64,000 nt of DNA from Pseudomonas sp. BGr12 (GTDB lineage: Bacteria > Pseudomonadota > Gammaproteobacteria > Pseudomonadales > Pseudomonadaceae). Shown here piece after piece: positions 1-9,183 of this stretch. The stretch is taken from NCBI RefSeq assembly GCF_030272895.1, contig NZ_JALRNF010000004.1, positions 62,001-126,000 on the forward strand. Direction: 5' to 3'. Numbering within the stretch: position 1 is the stretch's first letter; each line of letters starts with the position of its first letter. The notes below the pieces were generated by a model. The model saw only the letters and a program-made list of their open reading frames with translations, had not been told where the DNA came from and did not search any database. The position numbers and the translations under genes were made by a program.

Positions 1-1
1 G

Positions 2-457
2 CTGGCAAAAATCGGCAGCAACGCCCTGGTGGTGGTGCTGTGCACCTGGCTATCGCTGGAGGTGGTGGTCAAAGGGGCGCTGGGCGTGCCGCTGGCCGGC
101 TCGCAGGCGTTGTTCCTGGCAGTGACGGCACTGTACCTGTTCGCCAGCACCGCCCTGGGGATCTTCCTCGCCACCCTGGCGCGCTCGACACCGCAGTTCG
201 GCCTGTTGGCGATCCCGGTGATCATCCCCATGCTCTTGCTGTCCGGCGGCAGTACGCCGCTGGACAGCATGCCGCAATGGCTGCAATGGGTCATGCAGCT
301 CTCGCCGTCGACCCACTTCGTCAGCCTCAGCGCCGCGATCCTGTTTCGCGACGCAGGGCTGGCGGTGGTCTGGCCGGACCTGCTGGCCCTGGCCGCCATT
401 GGCCTGGCGTTCTTCGCCATCGCCCTCGGGCGCTTTCGCCGCAGCCTTACGTCCTAG
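2..457 (+). CDS. ABC-2 type transporter permease, C-terminal part (5' truncated by window)
   Basis: The reading frame is open from the first base and ends at TAG 455-457, so only the last 151 residues are present. They contain several hydrophobic segments and the motif PMLLLSGGSTPLDSMP, followed by a stretch mentioning a membrane-edge LSPSTHFVSL and a last membrane helix. This is the usual C-terminal half of ABC-2 permeases of the YhhJ/RbbA-partner type, which sit in the inner membrane and pair with an ATPase encoded upstream. The substrate cannot be told from this fragment. The end of the protein (GRFRRSLTS) is basic and probably cytoplasmic. Confidence 0.8.
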   Translation: MAKIGSNALVVVLCTWLSLEVVVKGALGVPLAGSQALFLAVTALYLFASTALGIFLATLARSTPQFGLLAIPVIIPMLLLSGGSTPLDSMPQWLQWVMQLSPSTHFVSLSAAILFRDAGLAVVWPDLLALAAIGLAFFAIALGRFRRSLTS

Positions 458-469
458 GACCGGCGGGCG

Positions 470-874
470 TTACTGCACGATCAGGTTGTTGAACAGCAGG
501 TCATCGACCGTCGGCTTGCCTTCTTCGTTTTCGAGCACCTGCTGGACCTGCTTCAGGGCTTCCTGGCGCAGCTTTTCCTTGGACTCGACGTTGCTCATGC
601 TTTCCAGGTTCTGCTGGGTGAACAGGGCCACCAGCTGGTTGCGGATCAGCGGCTCGTGGTGGCGTACCACCGCGGCGGCGGCATCGCTGTTCACACGCAG
701 GGCCACATCGGCCTTGTACACCCGCAGCCTGGCCCCGCCATCGAGGGCATAGTTGCCGACAAAGGGCGGGCTCAAGGAGATGTAGGAAACCTTCGGCCCA
801 TCTTCCTTGGCCTCTTCGGCCATGGCTGCCATCGGCAGGGCCAGGGCCAGCAGCATCAAGATCCACGCTTTCAC
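470..874 (-). CDS. FliL-like exported protein
   Basis: A 134-residue protein starting with GTG at 874, chosen because GAGGAG lies 6-7 bases upstream and the protein then opens with a clear signal peptide (VKAWILMLLALALPMAAMAEE, cleavage near MAMAEE). The mature part (YISLSPPFVGNY..., then ...NQLVALFTQQNLESM... and a C-terminal DDLLFNNLIVQ) has the layout of the periplasmic domain of flagellar basal-body protein FliL: a short beta region followed by charged helices. Unlike typical FliL it has a cleavable-looking leader rather than a retained membrane anchor, and no flagellar gene is nearby. The assignment to the family is good; a flagellar role is not shown. Confidence 0.75.
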   Translation of the reverse strand: MKAWILMLLALALPMAAMAEEAKEDGPKVSYISLSPPFVGNYALDGGARLRVYKADVALRVNSDAAAAVVRHHEPLIRNQLVALFTQQNLESMSNVESKEKLRQEALKQVQQVLENEEGKPTVDDLLFNNLIVQ

Positions 875-1030
875 GAATTCGCTCCTCAAACAATTGGCGC
901 CAGCATACCCAGCGCACCGGTCAATCCCAAGCCCGGGCTTATGCCGGCCTATCAGGGCGGGCCATGCTCGTTGACCCGGCACCCGACCCACCTACACTTA
1001 TCGGCCACAACGCGCAAAGGAATAGTCCCG

Positions 1031-2008
1031 ATGAAAGCAGTGCTGTGCAAAAACCTTGGGCCGGCGCAGGACCTGGTCCTGGAAGAGGTCGCCAGTCCCG
1101 CCCCGAAGAAGAACGAGGTCTTGCTGGACGTGCGGGCGGCCGGGGTCAACTTTCCCGACACCCTGATCATCGAGGGCAAGTACCAGTTCCAGCCGCCGCT
1201 GCCGTTCTCTCCCGGCGGCGAGGCGGCGGGTGTGGTCAGTGCGGTGGGTGAAAGAGTCAGCGACTTCAAGGTCGGCGACCGGGTCATGGCCCTGACCGGC
1301 TGGGGCAGCTTCGCCGAACAGGTAGCCGTGCCGGCCTACAACGTGCTGCCGATTCCGGCGCAGATGGACTTCACCAGCGCAGCCGCCTTCGGCATGACCT
1401 ACGGCACCTCGATGCATGCGTTGAAGCAACGCGGCCAGCTCAAGGCCGGCGAAACCCTGCTGGTGCTGGGCGCATCCGGGGGTGTCGGACTGGCGGCGGT
1501 GGAAATCGGCAAGGCCATGGGCGCACGAGTCATTGCCGCGGCCAGCAGCGCCGAGAAGCTTGCCGTGGCCAAGGCAGCAGGTGCCGATGAGCTGATCAAC
1601 TACAGCGAACACAGCCTCAAGGACGAGATCAAGCGCCTGACCGGCGGCAATGGCGTCGACGTGATCTACGACCCGGTCGGTGGTGACCTGTTCGACCAGG
1701 CCGTGCGCGGCATCGCCTGGAATGGCCGCCTGCTGGTGGTGGGCTTTGCCAGCGGGCGCATCCCGCAGTTGCCGGTCAACCTGGCGCTGCTCAAGGGCGC
1801 GGCGGTGCTCGGGGTGTTCTGGGGCGCCTTTGCCCAGCGCCAGCCGGCCGATAACGCGGCGAATTTCGAGCAGCTGTTTGCCTGGTATGCCGAGGGCAAG
1901 CTCAAGCCGCTGGTGTCGCAGACCTTCCCGCTGGCTGAGGCCGGTTCGGCGATCGACCTGCTGGGCCAGCGCAAGGCAGTGGGCAAGCTGGTCGTAACCA
2001 TGACCTGA
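1031..2008 (+). CDS. NADPH:quinone oxidoreductase family protein (zinc-independent MDR)
   Basis: A 325-residue medium-chain dehydrogenase/reductase. The ATG at 1031 has AAAGGA 9-10 bases before it. The N-terminal GroES-like domain contains AAGVNFPDTLIIEGKYQ and the GGEAAGVV motif. The nucleotide-binding loop VLGASGGVGLAAVEIGK lies around residue 150, followed by GADELINYSE. The structural zinc cysteines of alcohol dehydrogenases are absent, which fits the quinone oxidoreductase (QOR) branch. It would reduce quinones or enoyl-type carbonyls with NADPH in the cytoplasm; the natural substrate is unknown. It stands alone, followed within 7 bases by a REP element and then by a convergent gene. Confidence 0.85.
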   Translation: MKAVLCKNLGPAQDLVLEEVASPAPKKNEVLLDVRAAGVNFPDTLIIEGKYQFQPPLPFSPGGEAAGVVSAVGERVSDFKVGDRVMALTGWGSFAEQVAVPAYNVLPIPAQMDFTSAAAFGMTYGTSMHALKQRGQLKAGETLLVLGASGGVGLAAVEIGKAMGARVIAAASSAEKLAVAKAAGADELINYSEHSLKDEIKRLTGGNGVDVIYDPVGGDLFDQAVRGIAWNGRLLVVGFASGRIPQLPVNLALLKGAAVLGVFWGAFAQRQPADNAANFEQLFAWYAEGKLKPLVSQTFPLAEAGSAIDLLGQRKAVGKLVVTMT

Positions 2009-2014
2009 TATCGC

Positions 2015-2104
2015 CTGTAGGAGCGGCGGTGCGACGGCTCGACTTGCCCCGCGATTGCGATGTAACTGACACATCGCAATCGCGGGACAAGCCCGCTCCC
2101 ACAG
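2015..2104. repeat. REP doublet (variant type) between convergent genes
   Basis: Two opposed REP units. The left one is the variant form beginning GTAGGAGCGGCGGTGCGACG and continuing CTCGACTTGCCCCGCGAT; the right one is the common form ending CAAGCCCGCTCCCACAG. Between them CCCGCGATTGCGATGT (2048-2063) and ACATCGCAATCGCGGG (2071-2086) form a perfect 16-bp inverted repeat with a 7-base loop. The element fills the gap between two convergent genes and could act as a bidirectional transcription stop or mRNA stabiliser. Confidence 0.9.
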
Positions 2105-2136
2105 TCAGGAAAGCAGGACAAGTCCGGGCGCCGCCC

Positions 2137-2781
2137 CTACCGCTGCGAGTGGCAGCGGCGAAAGCGCGCCTCCAGGTTGCGATCCGGCATGGCGTGACTG
2201 CGCAGGGCATTGAGGGTCTGCTCGACGTAGTCGCGGGTGGTGCCATATCGCCCCTTGGCGCTGGCGAAGATCTTGCTCAGCAGATCGTCCGGCAGGTTGC
2301 CGGCATAGCACGGCAGGTGCCGCTCCAGGACGAAGCCCAGGGCCTGCACCTTGCTGCCATCTTCCAGCCGGCAGGTCAGCCAGTGCGGTCGATAGGCCGG
2401 ATAGGGCATTTCCCGTTGCCACAGGGCCAGCAGCGAATCCTCCAGGCACTCATCCGGCAGGCGATAGGCAAAACCACTGCAGGAGCCGCCCCGGTCCAGA
2501 CCGAAGACCAGCCCCGGGTTCTCCGGGGTACCCCGGTGCTCATGGGACCACAGGTAAAGCCCGCGATGATAACCATGCACCCGGGCACGACGACGCTCGG
2601 CGGCGTTGCACTCCGGGCGCCAGATCAGCGAGCCGTAGGCAAACAGCCAGACCGGGCCACCCTGGTGGCGCGACATGGTGTGTTGAACCGAGTGTTGAAG
2701 TTGCTCGTGGGACAGTTGTTGCCCGAAGTCGAGCAACGGAGGATAAGCCACATTCAAAGATGCAGATTCAATTGCCGACAT
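2137..2781 (-). CDS. Gamma-glutamylcyclotransferase, ChaC type
   Basis: A 214-residue protein. The motif LFAYGSLIWRPE near residue 47 is the substrate-binding loop of gamma-glutamylcyclotransferases, and the later RVHGYHRGLYLWS, GLDRGGSCSGFAYRLP and CYAGNLPDDLLSKIF blocks match the ChaC branch, which releases 5-oxoproline from glutathione in the cytoplasm. The frame is open for 165 bases upstream, but that extension (up to 2946) is AT-richer and reads like non-coding DNA, so the ATG at 2781 was preferred; its ribosome-binding site is weak. The start is therefore less certain than the family. Confidence 0.85.
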   Translation of the reverse strand: MSAIESASLNVAYPPLLDFGQQLSHEQLQHSVQHTMSRHQGGPVWLFAYGSLIWRPECNAAERRRARVHGYHRGLYLWSHEHRGTPENPGLVFGLDRGGSCSGFAYRLPDECLEDSLLALWQREMPYPAYRPHWLTCRLEDGSKVQALGFVLERHLPCYAGNLPDDLLSKIFASAKGRYGTTRDYVEQTLNALRSHAMPDRNLEARFRRCHSQR

Positions 2782-3017
2782 AGCTGCCGCCAGATTTCCC
2801 CGTGAACTACTGAAGTAAGGCACTGTAAACGAATACTTCGCCTGCGTAGTTACCGTACGGCAGATTGTGTATTCAATACAAGCCTCACCCCACACCGGAA
2901 GCGCTCTGTGACAAGGCACAGCGCCAACGACCGGGTGTTGTTTCAAGTGTAGCGAAAGTTATTTACGCCAGCGGCAATAATACTTGTCTTATGCCGGGCA
3001 CAAACAACAGCGGTTAT

Positions 3018-3046
3018 TAAAACCGGCACGCTGTTGCAGCGTGCCT
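3018..3046 (-). terminator. Rho-independent terminator after the [2Fe-2S] reductase gene
   Basis: GGCACGCTG (3025-3033) and CAGCGTGCC (3037-3045) form a perfect 9-bp stem with loop TTG. Read on the minus strand the stem is followed by GGTTTTAATAA. It lies 12 bases past the end of the reductase gene, closing the ubiD-reductase unit. Confidence 0.75.
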
Positions 3047-3057
3047 GATTCCATCAA

Positions 3058-4026
3058 TCAACCGCGCGGGGCATAGGCGAATACATCGGCGCGCATCTGG
3101 TGTGCATCCATACCGGCTTCGACCAGGGCATCGAGGGTGGCATAGATCATGTTGGGCGAACCACTGGCGTATACATGGACCCCGCGCAGATCGCCCAGGT
3201 CCTCGCAGACGGCCTCATGCAGCATCCCGCAGCGCCCTTCCCAGCCACACAGATCGCTGACCACCTTGTGCAGGAACAAGTTCGGCAATTGCTCCCATTC
3301 GGCCCAATGCTCGATCTGGTAGAAGTCTTCAGGCAGGCGTACCCCCCAGTACAGGTGCACCGGGTGCTTGAAGCCCTGGGCCCGGCAATGTTCCAGCAGG
3401 CTGTGCATCTGCGCCATGCCGGTACCGGCGGCGATCAGCACCAGCGGGCCATCGGGCAACTCCGCCAGGTGGGTATCGCCAAAGGGCATCTCCAGCCGCG
3501 CCATGCGCTCGCGCTGCAACTGGGCGATCAATTCGACGGCACTGTTGTCACGGGCCAGCACGTGCAGTTCGAGGTCGCGCCCACTGTGGGGCGCCGAGGC
3601 CAGGGAGAAGGCGGCCTTGTCGCCACCGGCGCGCTCGATCATCAGGTACTGCCCGGCGTGGTAGCGCGGCGGCTTGCCGGCCGGCGCACGCAGGCGCACG
3701 CGCCAGACGTCGCCACCGACCTCCACGCACTCAGTCAATTGACAGGCCAGCGTCCGTACCGGCAACTCGCCCAGGGCAAGCACGCCATCCCATAACAAGA
3801 CACAGTCCTCCAGCGGCTCGGCGATGCAGGTAAACAGCTCGCCGTGATCACGCTCCTGGCCATCCTGACGCACCCGGCCTTCGACCAGCAACGCGGCACA
3901 GACGTGGCAGTTGCCATTGCGACAGCTTTGCGGGCACTCGTAGCCCAGGCGTCGCGCCGCATCCAGAATCCTTTCCCCGGGCTTGAGTGCCAACACGGCC
4001 CCGGACGGCTGCAAGGTTACCTGCAT
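3058..4026 (-). CDS. [2Fe-2S] ferredoxin/FAD-NAD(P) reductase linked to ubiD
   Basis: A 322-residue fusion of an N-terminal plant-type ferredoxin domain (residues 1-85) and a ferredoxin-NADP reductase module. The cluster ligands C35, C40, C43 and C67 fit C-x4-C-x2-C...C. The flavin-binding part shows YHAGQYLMIER and FSLASAP, and the nucleotide part LVLIAAGTGMAQMHSLLEH; the C-terminus ends DVFAYAPRG. In pseudomonads this gene is usually annotated as CDP-6-deoxy-delta-3,4-glucoseen reductase, after AscD, but no deoxysugar genes are present. Its start codon abuts the ubiD stop directly (TAAATG), so the two are co-translated, and an electron-transfer role connected to ubiquinone or flavin chemistry is a reasonable inference. 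Confidence 0.8.
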   Translation of the reverse strand: MQVTLQPSGAVLALKPGERILDAARRLGYECPQSCRNGNCHVCAALLVEGRVRQDGQERDHGELFTCIAEPLEDCVLLWDGVLALGELPVRTLACQLTECVEVGGDVWRVRLRAPAGKPPRYHAGQYLMIERAGGDKAAFSLASAPHSGRDLELHVLARDNSAVELIAQLQRERMARLEMPFGDTHLAELPDGPLVLIAAGTGMAQMHSLLEHCRAQGFKHPVHLYWGVRLPEDFYQIEHWAEWEQLPNLFLHKVVSDLCGWEGRCGMLHEAVCEDLGDLRGVHVYASGSPNMIYATLDALVEAGMDAHQMRADVFAYAPRG

Positions 4027-5493
4027 TTAGTCTATTCCCAACTGGTTCCACAGCTCATCGATCCGCCGGGTGACCGCTTCATCCTTGACGATGACGCGTC
4101 CCCACTCACGGGTGGTTTCACCTGGCCACTTGTGGGTCGCATCCAGACCCATCTTCGACCCCAGGCCGGACACCGGCGAGGCGAAGTCCAGGTAATCGAT
4201 CGGGGTGTTGTCGATCATCACCGTATCGCGCTTGGGGTCCATGCGCGTGGTGATCGCCCAGATCACATCATTCCAGTCGCGAGCGTTGATGTCGTCGTCG
4301 GTGACGATAACGAACTTGGTGTACATGAACTGTCGCAAAAACGACCAGACACCCAACATCACGCGCTTGGCGTGCCCCGGGTACTGCTTCTTCATGGTCA
4401 CCACCGCCATGCGGTAGGAGCAGCCTTCGGGCGGCAGGTAGAAGTCGGTGATCTCGGGGAACTGCTTCTGCAGGATCGGCACGAACACTTCGTTCAGCGC
4501 CACACCGAGAATCGCCGGCTCATCCGGTGGACGGCCGGTGTAGGTGCTGTGGTAGATCGGCTTGTGCCGATGGGTGATGCGCTCGACGGTGAACACCGGG
4601 AAGCTGTCCACCTCGTTGTAATAGCCGGTATGGTCGCCATACGGACCTTCCGGGGCCATTTCGCCCGGGTGGATCACACCCTCGAGGATGATCTCGGCGG
4701 TGGCCGGCACCTGCAGGTCATTGCCACGGCACTTGACCAGTTCGGTGCGATTGCCCCGCAGCAGGCCGGCGAACGCATATTCGGACAGGGTATCCGGCAC
4801 CGGGGTGACGGCACCGAGGATGGTCGCAGGGTCCGCGCCGAGGGCGACCGACACCGGGAACGGCTGGCCCGGGTGCTTCTCGCACCATTCGCGGTAGTCC
4901 AGCGCGCCGCCACGGTGGCTCAGCCAGCGCATGATGACCTTGTTGCGACCAATGACCTGCTGGCGATAGATGCCCAGGTTCTGGCGATCCTTGTTCGGCC
5001 CGCGGGTTACGGTCAGGCCCCAGGTGATCAGCGGCGCCACGTCGCCCGGCCAGCAATGCTGGACCGGCAACTGGCCGAGGTCGACGTCGTCGCCTTCGAT
5101 GATCACTTCGTGGCAGGCGGCATCCTTGACCACTTTCGGCGCCATGGACACGACTTTCTTGAAGATCGGCAGCTTCGACCAGGCATCCTTGAGGCCCTTC
5201 GGCGGCTCGGGCTCCTTGAGGAACGCCAGCAGCTTGCCGATTTCACGCAGCTCGCTGACACTTTCCGCGCCCATGCCCATGGCCACCCGCTCCGGGGTGC
5301 CGAACAGGTTGCCCAGTACCGGAATGTCGAAGCCGGTAGGCTTTTCGAACAACAGGGCCGGGCCTTTGGCGCGCAGGGTGCGGTCGCAGACTTCGGTCAT
5401 TTCCAGGACAGGAGAGATCGGAACCTGGATGCGCTTGAGTTCGCCGCGCTGTTCCAGGCCACGGATAAAGTCGCGCAAATCGCGATACTGCAT
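4027..5493 (-). CDS. ubiD: 4-hydroxy-3-polyprenylbenzoate decarboxylase
   Basis: A 488-residue protein starting [19 protein letters not shown], the length expected for proteobacterial UbiD. It decarboxylates 3-polyprenyl-4-hydroxybenzoate in ubiquinone synthesis using prenylated FMN. Family blocks visible include [51 protein letters not shown] (with the metal/cofactor-binding Glu region) and the C-terminal [12 protein letters not shown]. The open frame extends 25 codons further upstream, but those residues are Arg-rich and unlike the family, so ATG 5493 was chosen. It is translated just before the [2Fe-2S] reductase. Confidence 0.95.
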   Translation of the reverse strand: MQYRDLRDFIRGLEQRGELKRIQVPISPVLEMTEVCDRTLRAKGPALLFEKPTGFDIPVLGNLFGTPERVAMGMGAESVSELREIGKLLAFLKEPEPPKGLKDAWSKLPIFKKVVSMAPKVVKDAACHEVIIEGDDVDLGQLPVQHCWPGDVAPLITWGLTVTRGPNKDRQNLGIYRQQVIGRNKVIMRWLSHRGGALDYREWCEKHPGQPFPVSVALGADPATILGAVTPVPDTLSEYAFAGLLRGNRTELVKCRGNDLQVPATAEIILEGVIHPGEMAPEGPYGDHTGYYNEVDSFPVFTVERITHRHKPIYHSTYTGRPPDEPAILGVALNEVFVPILQKQFPEITDFYLPPEGCSYRMAVVTMKKQYPGHAKRVMLGVWSFLRQFMYTKFVIVTDDDINARDWNDVIWAITTRMDPKRDTVMIDNTPIDYLDFASPVSGLGSKMGLDATHKWPGETTREWGRVIVKDEAVTRRIDELWNQLGID

Positions 5494-5579
5494 GCAAAAG
5501 CCTCGTATTCGCCGTACCGGTCGGGGGTGCAGAGTGTATCGCCTTCGCCGGCCAGCCAGAATAGCCAAAGTACAGATAG

Positions 5580-5604
5580 CAAAAAGCCGGGTTGCCCCGG
5601 CTCT
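5580..5604 (-). terminator. Rho-independent terminator of rho
   Basis: AGCCGGG (5585-5591) pairs with CCCGGCT (5596-5602) across a four-base loop, and the minus strand continues with TTTTT (5581-5585). It begins 17 bases past the rho stop codon. Confidence 0.85.
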
Positions 5605-5620
5605 TGCTCAGCGCAGTGAA

Positions 5621-6880
5621 TTACTTGCGCTTCATCGACAGGAAGAACTCGTCGTTGGTCTTGGTCTGCTTGAGCTTGTCGACCAGGAACTCGATGGCCG
5701 CGACTTCATCCATCGGGTGCAGCAGCTTGCGCAGGATCCACATGCGCTGCAGCTCGTCGTCGGCGGTCAGCAGCTCTTCGCGACGGGTACCCGAACGGTT
5801 GATGTTGATGGCCGGGAAGACGCGTTTTTCGGCGATCTTGCGGTCCAGCGGCAGTTCCATGTTGCCGGTGCCCTTGAACTCTTCGTAGATCACTTCGTCC
5901 ATCTTCGAGCCGGTTTCGACCAGCGCGGTGGCGATGATGGTCAGCGAGCCGCCTTCTTCGATGTTACGCGCGGCACCGAAGAAACGCTTCGGCTTCTCCA
6001 GGGCGTGGGCATCGACACCACCGGTCAGGACCTTGCCGGAGCTCGGGATCACGGTGTTGTAGGCACGGGCCAGACGGGTGATCGAGTCGAGCAGGATGAC
6101 CACGTCCTTCTTGTGTTCGACCAGGCGCTTGGCCTTCTCGATGACCATTTCGGCAACCTGCACGTGGCGGGTTGGCGGCTCGTCGAAGGTCGAGGCAACC
6201 ACTTCGCCGCGCACGGTGCGCTGCATTTCGGTCACTTCTTCCGGGCGCTCGTCGATCAGCAGGACGATCAGGTGGCACTCGGGGTTGTTACGGGTGATGT
6301 TGGCCGCGATGTTCTGCAGCATGATGGTCTTGCCCGCTTTCGGCGGGGCGACGATCAGGCCGCGCTGGCCCTTGCCGATCGGGGCGCAGAGGTCGATAAC
6401 CCGGCCGGTGAGGTCTTCGGTGGAACCGTTGCCGGCTTCCATCTTCAGGCGCTCGTTGGGGAACAGCGGCGTCAGGTTTTCGAACAGGATCTTGTTCTTC
6501 GCGTTTTCCGGCCGGTCGAAGTTGATGGTGTCGACTTTCAGCAGGGCGAAGTAACGCTCGCCTTCTTTTGGCGGGCGGATCTTGCCGACGATGGTGTCGC
6601 CGGTACGCAGGTTGAAGCGGCGAATCTGGCTTGGCGACACATAGATGTCGTCCGGACCTGCCAGGTACGAAGCGTCAGCCGAGCGCAGGAAGCCGAAACC
6701 GTCCTGGAGAATCTCCAGCACGCCGTCACCGGAAATTTCCTCGCCGCTCTTCGCATGCTTTTTCAACAGGGAGAAAATCACATCTTGCTTGCGCGAACGG
6801 GCCATATTTTCTATGCCCATCTGTTCGGCCATTTCGAGCAGATCGGTAATCGGCTTTTGCTTGAGTTCAGTCAGGTTCAT
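5621..6880 (-). CDS. rho: Transcription termination factor Rho
   Basis: A 419-residue hexameric RNA-dependent ATPase. The N-terminal RNA-binding part carries [19 protein letters not shown] and the cold-shock-like [17 protein letters not shown] with primary-site residues. The Walker A is APPKAGKT (178-185), the Walker B region is [15 protein letters not shown], and the R-loop/Q-loop region [16 protein letters not shown] and the secondary-site [20 protein letters not shown] are intact. Length and sequence are canonical. It lies downstream of trxA in the usual pseudomonad order, separated by a strong terminator, so it must have its own promoter in the roughly 200-base leader (6881-7077), where autogenous control of rho is commonly found. 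Confidence 0.98.
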   Translation of the reverse strand: MNLTELKQKPITDLLEMAEQMGIENMARSRKQDVIFSLLKKHAKSGEEISGDGVLEILQDGFGFLRSADASYLAGPDDIYVSPSQIRRFNLRTGDTIVGKIRPPKEGERYFALLKVDTINFDRPENAKNKILFENLTPLFPNERLKMEAGNGSTEDLTGRVIDLCAPIGKGQRGLIVAPPKAGKTIMLQNIAANITRNNPECHLIVLLIDERPEEVTEMQRTVRGEVVASTFDEPPTRHVQVAEMVIEKAKRLVEHKKDVVILLDSITRLARAYNTVIPSSGKVLTGGVDAHALEKPKRFFGAARNIEEGGSLTIIATALVETGSKMDEVIYEEFKGTGNMELPLDRKIAEKRVFPAININRSGTRREELLTADDELQRMWILRKLLHPMDEVAAIEFLVDKLKQTKTNDEFFLSMKRK

Positions 6881-7076
6881 AAGGGGAGTGACGTAATCAT
6901 GTAAGAAGGGGGAATTAAGCTTCCGGCTTGATGAAGCCGCGCCGCAGAGAAGGCGACAGGATCGCGTACTGATTCGAATTAGGGATGTGTCGGCGACGGC
7001 GTGCAGAGGGCACCGAAGAAACAGTGCGAGGCCGAATGTAACACCTGCATTTTCTGCCGTCTAGTCACTCGATAAA

Positions 7077-7106
7077 GAAAAGCCCCGACGAATGCGGGGC
7101 TTTTTT
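7077..7106 (-). terminator. Strong terminator after trxA
   Basis: AAAAGCCCCG and CGGGGCTTTT flank ACGAATG; both strands have an A/T run on the outer side, so it could work in either direction. On the minus strand it lies 3 bases past the trxA stop. Confidence 0.9.
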
Positions 7107-7109
7107 GAC

Positions 7110-7439
7110 TCAGATATTGGCGTCCAGGAAGGCTGCCAGCTGAGACTTGGACAGTGCGCCGACCTTGGTGGCCTCGACGTTGCCGTTCTTGAACAGCATC
7201 AGCGTCGGGATGCCACGCACGCCGTGCTTGGCCGGGGTTTCCTGGTTGTCGTCGATGTTCAGTTTGGCGACGGTCAGTTTGCCCTGGTAGGTAGCGGCGA
7301 TGTCGTCCAGAACCGGAGCGATCATTTTGCAAGGGCCGCACCATTCAGCCCAGTAGTCGACCAGCACCGGGCCTTCAGCCTTCAGTACTTCGGCTTCGAA
7401 GGTGGCGTCGGTGACGTGTTTGATAAGATCGCTGCTCAT
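7110..7439 (-). CDS. trxA: Thioredoxin 1
   Basis: A 109-residue cytoplasmic disulfide reductase. The active site WCGPC places cysteines at C34 and C37, the cis-proline loop is RGIPTLMLF, and the buried Asp precedes YWAEW. The ATG at 7439 (MSSDLIKHV) has GGAG 8-9 bases upstream; the extra 14 codons of open frame before it have no such site. It is divergent from ppx and immediately upstream of rho, a conserved order in gammaproteobacteria. Confidence 0.98.
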   Translation of the reverse strand: MSSDLIKHVTDATFEAEVLKAEGPVLVDYWAEWCGPCKMIAPVLDDIAATYQGKLTVAKLNIDDNQETPAKHGVRGIPTLMLFKNGNVEATKVGALSKSQLAAFLDANI

Positions 7440-7680
7440 GGAAGTCTCCAAGGTCGTAAGCAAAAAAACGTGGCCCATCATAGCCGCACCGGCGACGGAC
7501 AGGAAGTCGCGGGCGATTGAGTCTAACTATAGTTGTGCATGACCGCGCATATCACCGCTGCCACAGGAACGTCATATTTCCCACTCAACCTGCCCCACAT
7601 CAAGCCTTGATACGCTGCGCGTTGGCGTCAGCCGTGGATCGTGGCAGGATTGCCGGGTTATCGACCGAGAAACCATGATC

Positions 7681-9183
7681 ATGCCGCAAACCACAGCGAA
7701 GAATCTGTCCCTGATCGCTGCCATCGACCTGGGCTCCAACAGCTTCCATATGGTCGTGGCCAAGGCCCACCATAGCGAGATCCGCATTCTTGAGCGGCTC
7801 GGGGAAAAGGTTCAACTGGCCGCCGGCATCAACGAAGAACGTCAGCTCAATGAAGAGTCCATGCAACGCGGCCTGGACTGCCTCAAGCGCTTTGCCCAGC
7901 TGATCAGCGGCATGCCTGATGGTGCCGTGCGCATCGTCGGCACAAACGCCCTGCGCGAAGCACGCAACCGCGGCGAATTCATCCGCCGCGCCGAAGACAT
8001 TCTCGGTCACCCGGTGGAAGTGATTTCCGGCCGCGAGGAAGCACGCCTGATCTACCTCGGCGTGTCCCACACCCTGGCCGACACCCCCGGCAAACGCCTG
8101 GTCGCCGATATCGGCGGCGGCAGTACCGAATTCATCATCGGCCAGCGCTTCGAACCGCTGCTGCGCGAAAGCCTGCAAATGGGTTGCGTCAGCTACACCC
8201 AGCGCTATTTCCGCGACGGCAAGATCACCCCGGCGCGCTATGCCCAGGCCTACACCGCGGCGCGCCTGGAGCTGATGAGCATCGAGAACGCCCTGCACCG
8301 CCTGACCTGGGACGAGGCCATCGGCTCGTCCGGTACCATCCGCGCCATTGGCCTGGCGATCAAGTCCGGCGGCCTGGGCAGCGGCGAGGTCAACGCCGAA
8401 GGCCTGGCCTGGCTCAAACGCAAGCTGTTCAAGCTGGGTGAAGTCGAGAAGATCGACTTCGACGGGGTCAAGCCGGACCGTCGGGCGATCTTCCCGGCGG
8501 GCCTGGCCATCCTCGAAGCCATTTTCGACGCACTGGAACTGCAGCGCATGGATCACTGCGACGGTGCCTTGCGCGAAGGCGTGCTCTACGACCTGCTGGG
8601 TCGTCATCAGCACGAAGACGTGCGCGAGCGCACCCTGACCTCGCTGATGGAGCGTTACCATGTCGACCAGGGGCAGGCTGCCCGGGTCGAGCGCAAGGCC
8701 CTGCATGCCTTCGACCAGGTGGCCCAGGCCTGGGACCTGGAGGACGGGATCTGGCGCGAACTGCTCGGCTGGGCCGCCAAGGTGCATGAAGTGGGCCTGG
8801 ATATCGCCCACTACCAATACCACAAGCACGGCGCCTACCTGATCGAGCACTCCGACCTTGCCGGCTTCTCGCGGGAAGACCAGCAGATGCTGTCGCTACT
8901 GGTGCGCGGCCACCGCCGTAACATTCCCAAGGACAAGTTTGCCGAATTCGGTGACGAAGGCGTCAAGCTGATCCGCCTGTGCGTGCTGCTGCGCTTTGCG
9001 ATCCTGTTCCACCACATCCGTGGCACCCAGCAGATGCCTACCGTCACCCTGCACGCCGCCGGCGACAGCCTCGACGTCGAGTTTCCGGCAGGCTGGCTGG
9101 AGCAGAACCAGCTGACCCAGGCCGACTTCGCCCTGGAGGCGGAGTGGCTGACCCGGGTCAGCTTCGTCCTCAGCGTACGCTGA
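7681..9183 (+). CDS. ppx: Exopolyphosphatase
   Basis: A 500-residue enzyme that removes terminal phosphate from inorganic polyphosphate. The ASKHA-fold phosphate loops are visible: [14 protein letters not shown] near the N-terminus, [27 protein letters not shown] and [11 protein letters not shown]. The C-terminal half carries the HD-like region of long Ppx proteins. Two in-frame ATGs lie at 7675 and 7681; GAGA at 7667-7670 gives better spacing for 7681, so that was used, but a two-residue longer protein is possible. Its last 14 bases overlap the 3' end of ppk on the other strand. Confidence 0.95.
   Translation: MPQTTAKNLSLIAAIDLGSNSFHMVVAKAHHSEIRILERLGEKVQLAAGINEERQLNEESMQRGLDCLKRFAQLISGMPDGAVRIVGTNALREARNRGEFIRRAEDILGHPVEVISGREEARLIYLGVSHTLADTPGKRLVADIGGGSTEFIIGQRFEPLLRESLQMGCVSYTQRYFRDGKITPARYAQAYTAARLELMSIENALHRLTWDEAIGSSGTIRAIGLAIKSGGLGSGEVNAEGLAWLKRKLFKLGEVEKIDFDGVKPDRRAIFPAGLAILEAIFDALELQRMDHCDGALREGVLYDLLGRHQHEDVRERTLTSLMERYHVDQGQAARVERKALHAFDQVAQAWDLEDGIWRELLGWAAKVHEVGLDIAHYQYHKHGAYLIEHSDLAGFSREDQQMLSLLVRGHRRNIPKDKFAEFGDEGVKLIRLCVLLRFAILFHHIRGTQQMPTVTLHAAGDSLDVEFPAGWLEQNQLTQADFALEAEWLTRVSFVLSVR

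Noticed and set aside
656..1030. In-frame N-terminal extension of the quinone oxidoreductase
   Set aside because: The extension runs antisense through the FliL-like gene; the ATG at 1031 has a good ribosome-binding site and the family N-terminus.
2782..2946. In-frame extension of the gamma-glutamylcyclotransferase
   Set aside because: AT-richer composition and no similarity to the family; the upstream Met lacks a ribosome-binding site.
3844..5619. 591-codon plus-strand open frame opposite ubiD and the reductase
   Set aside because: It is antisense to two clear genes and reads as His/Arg/Gln-rich composition without any family likeness, the normal shadow of high-GC coding DNA.
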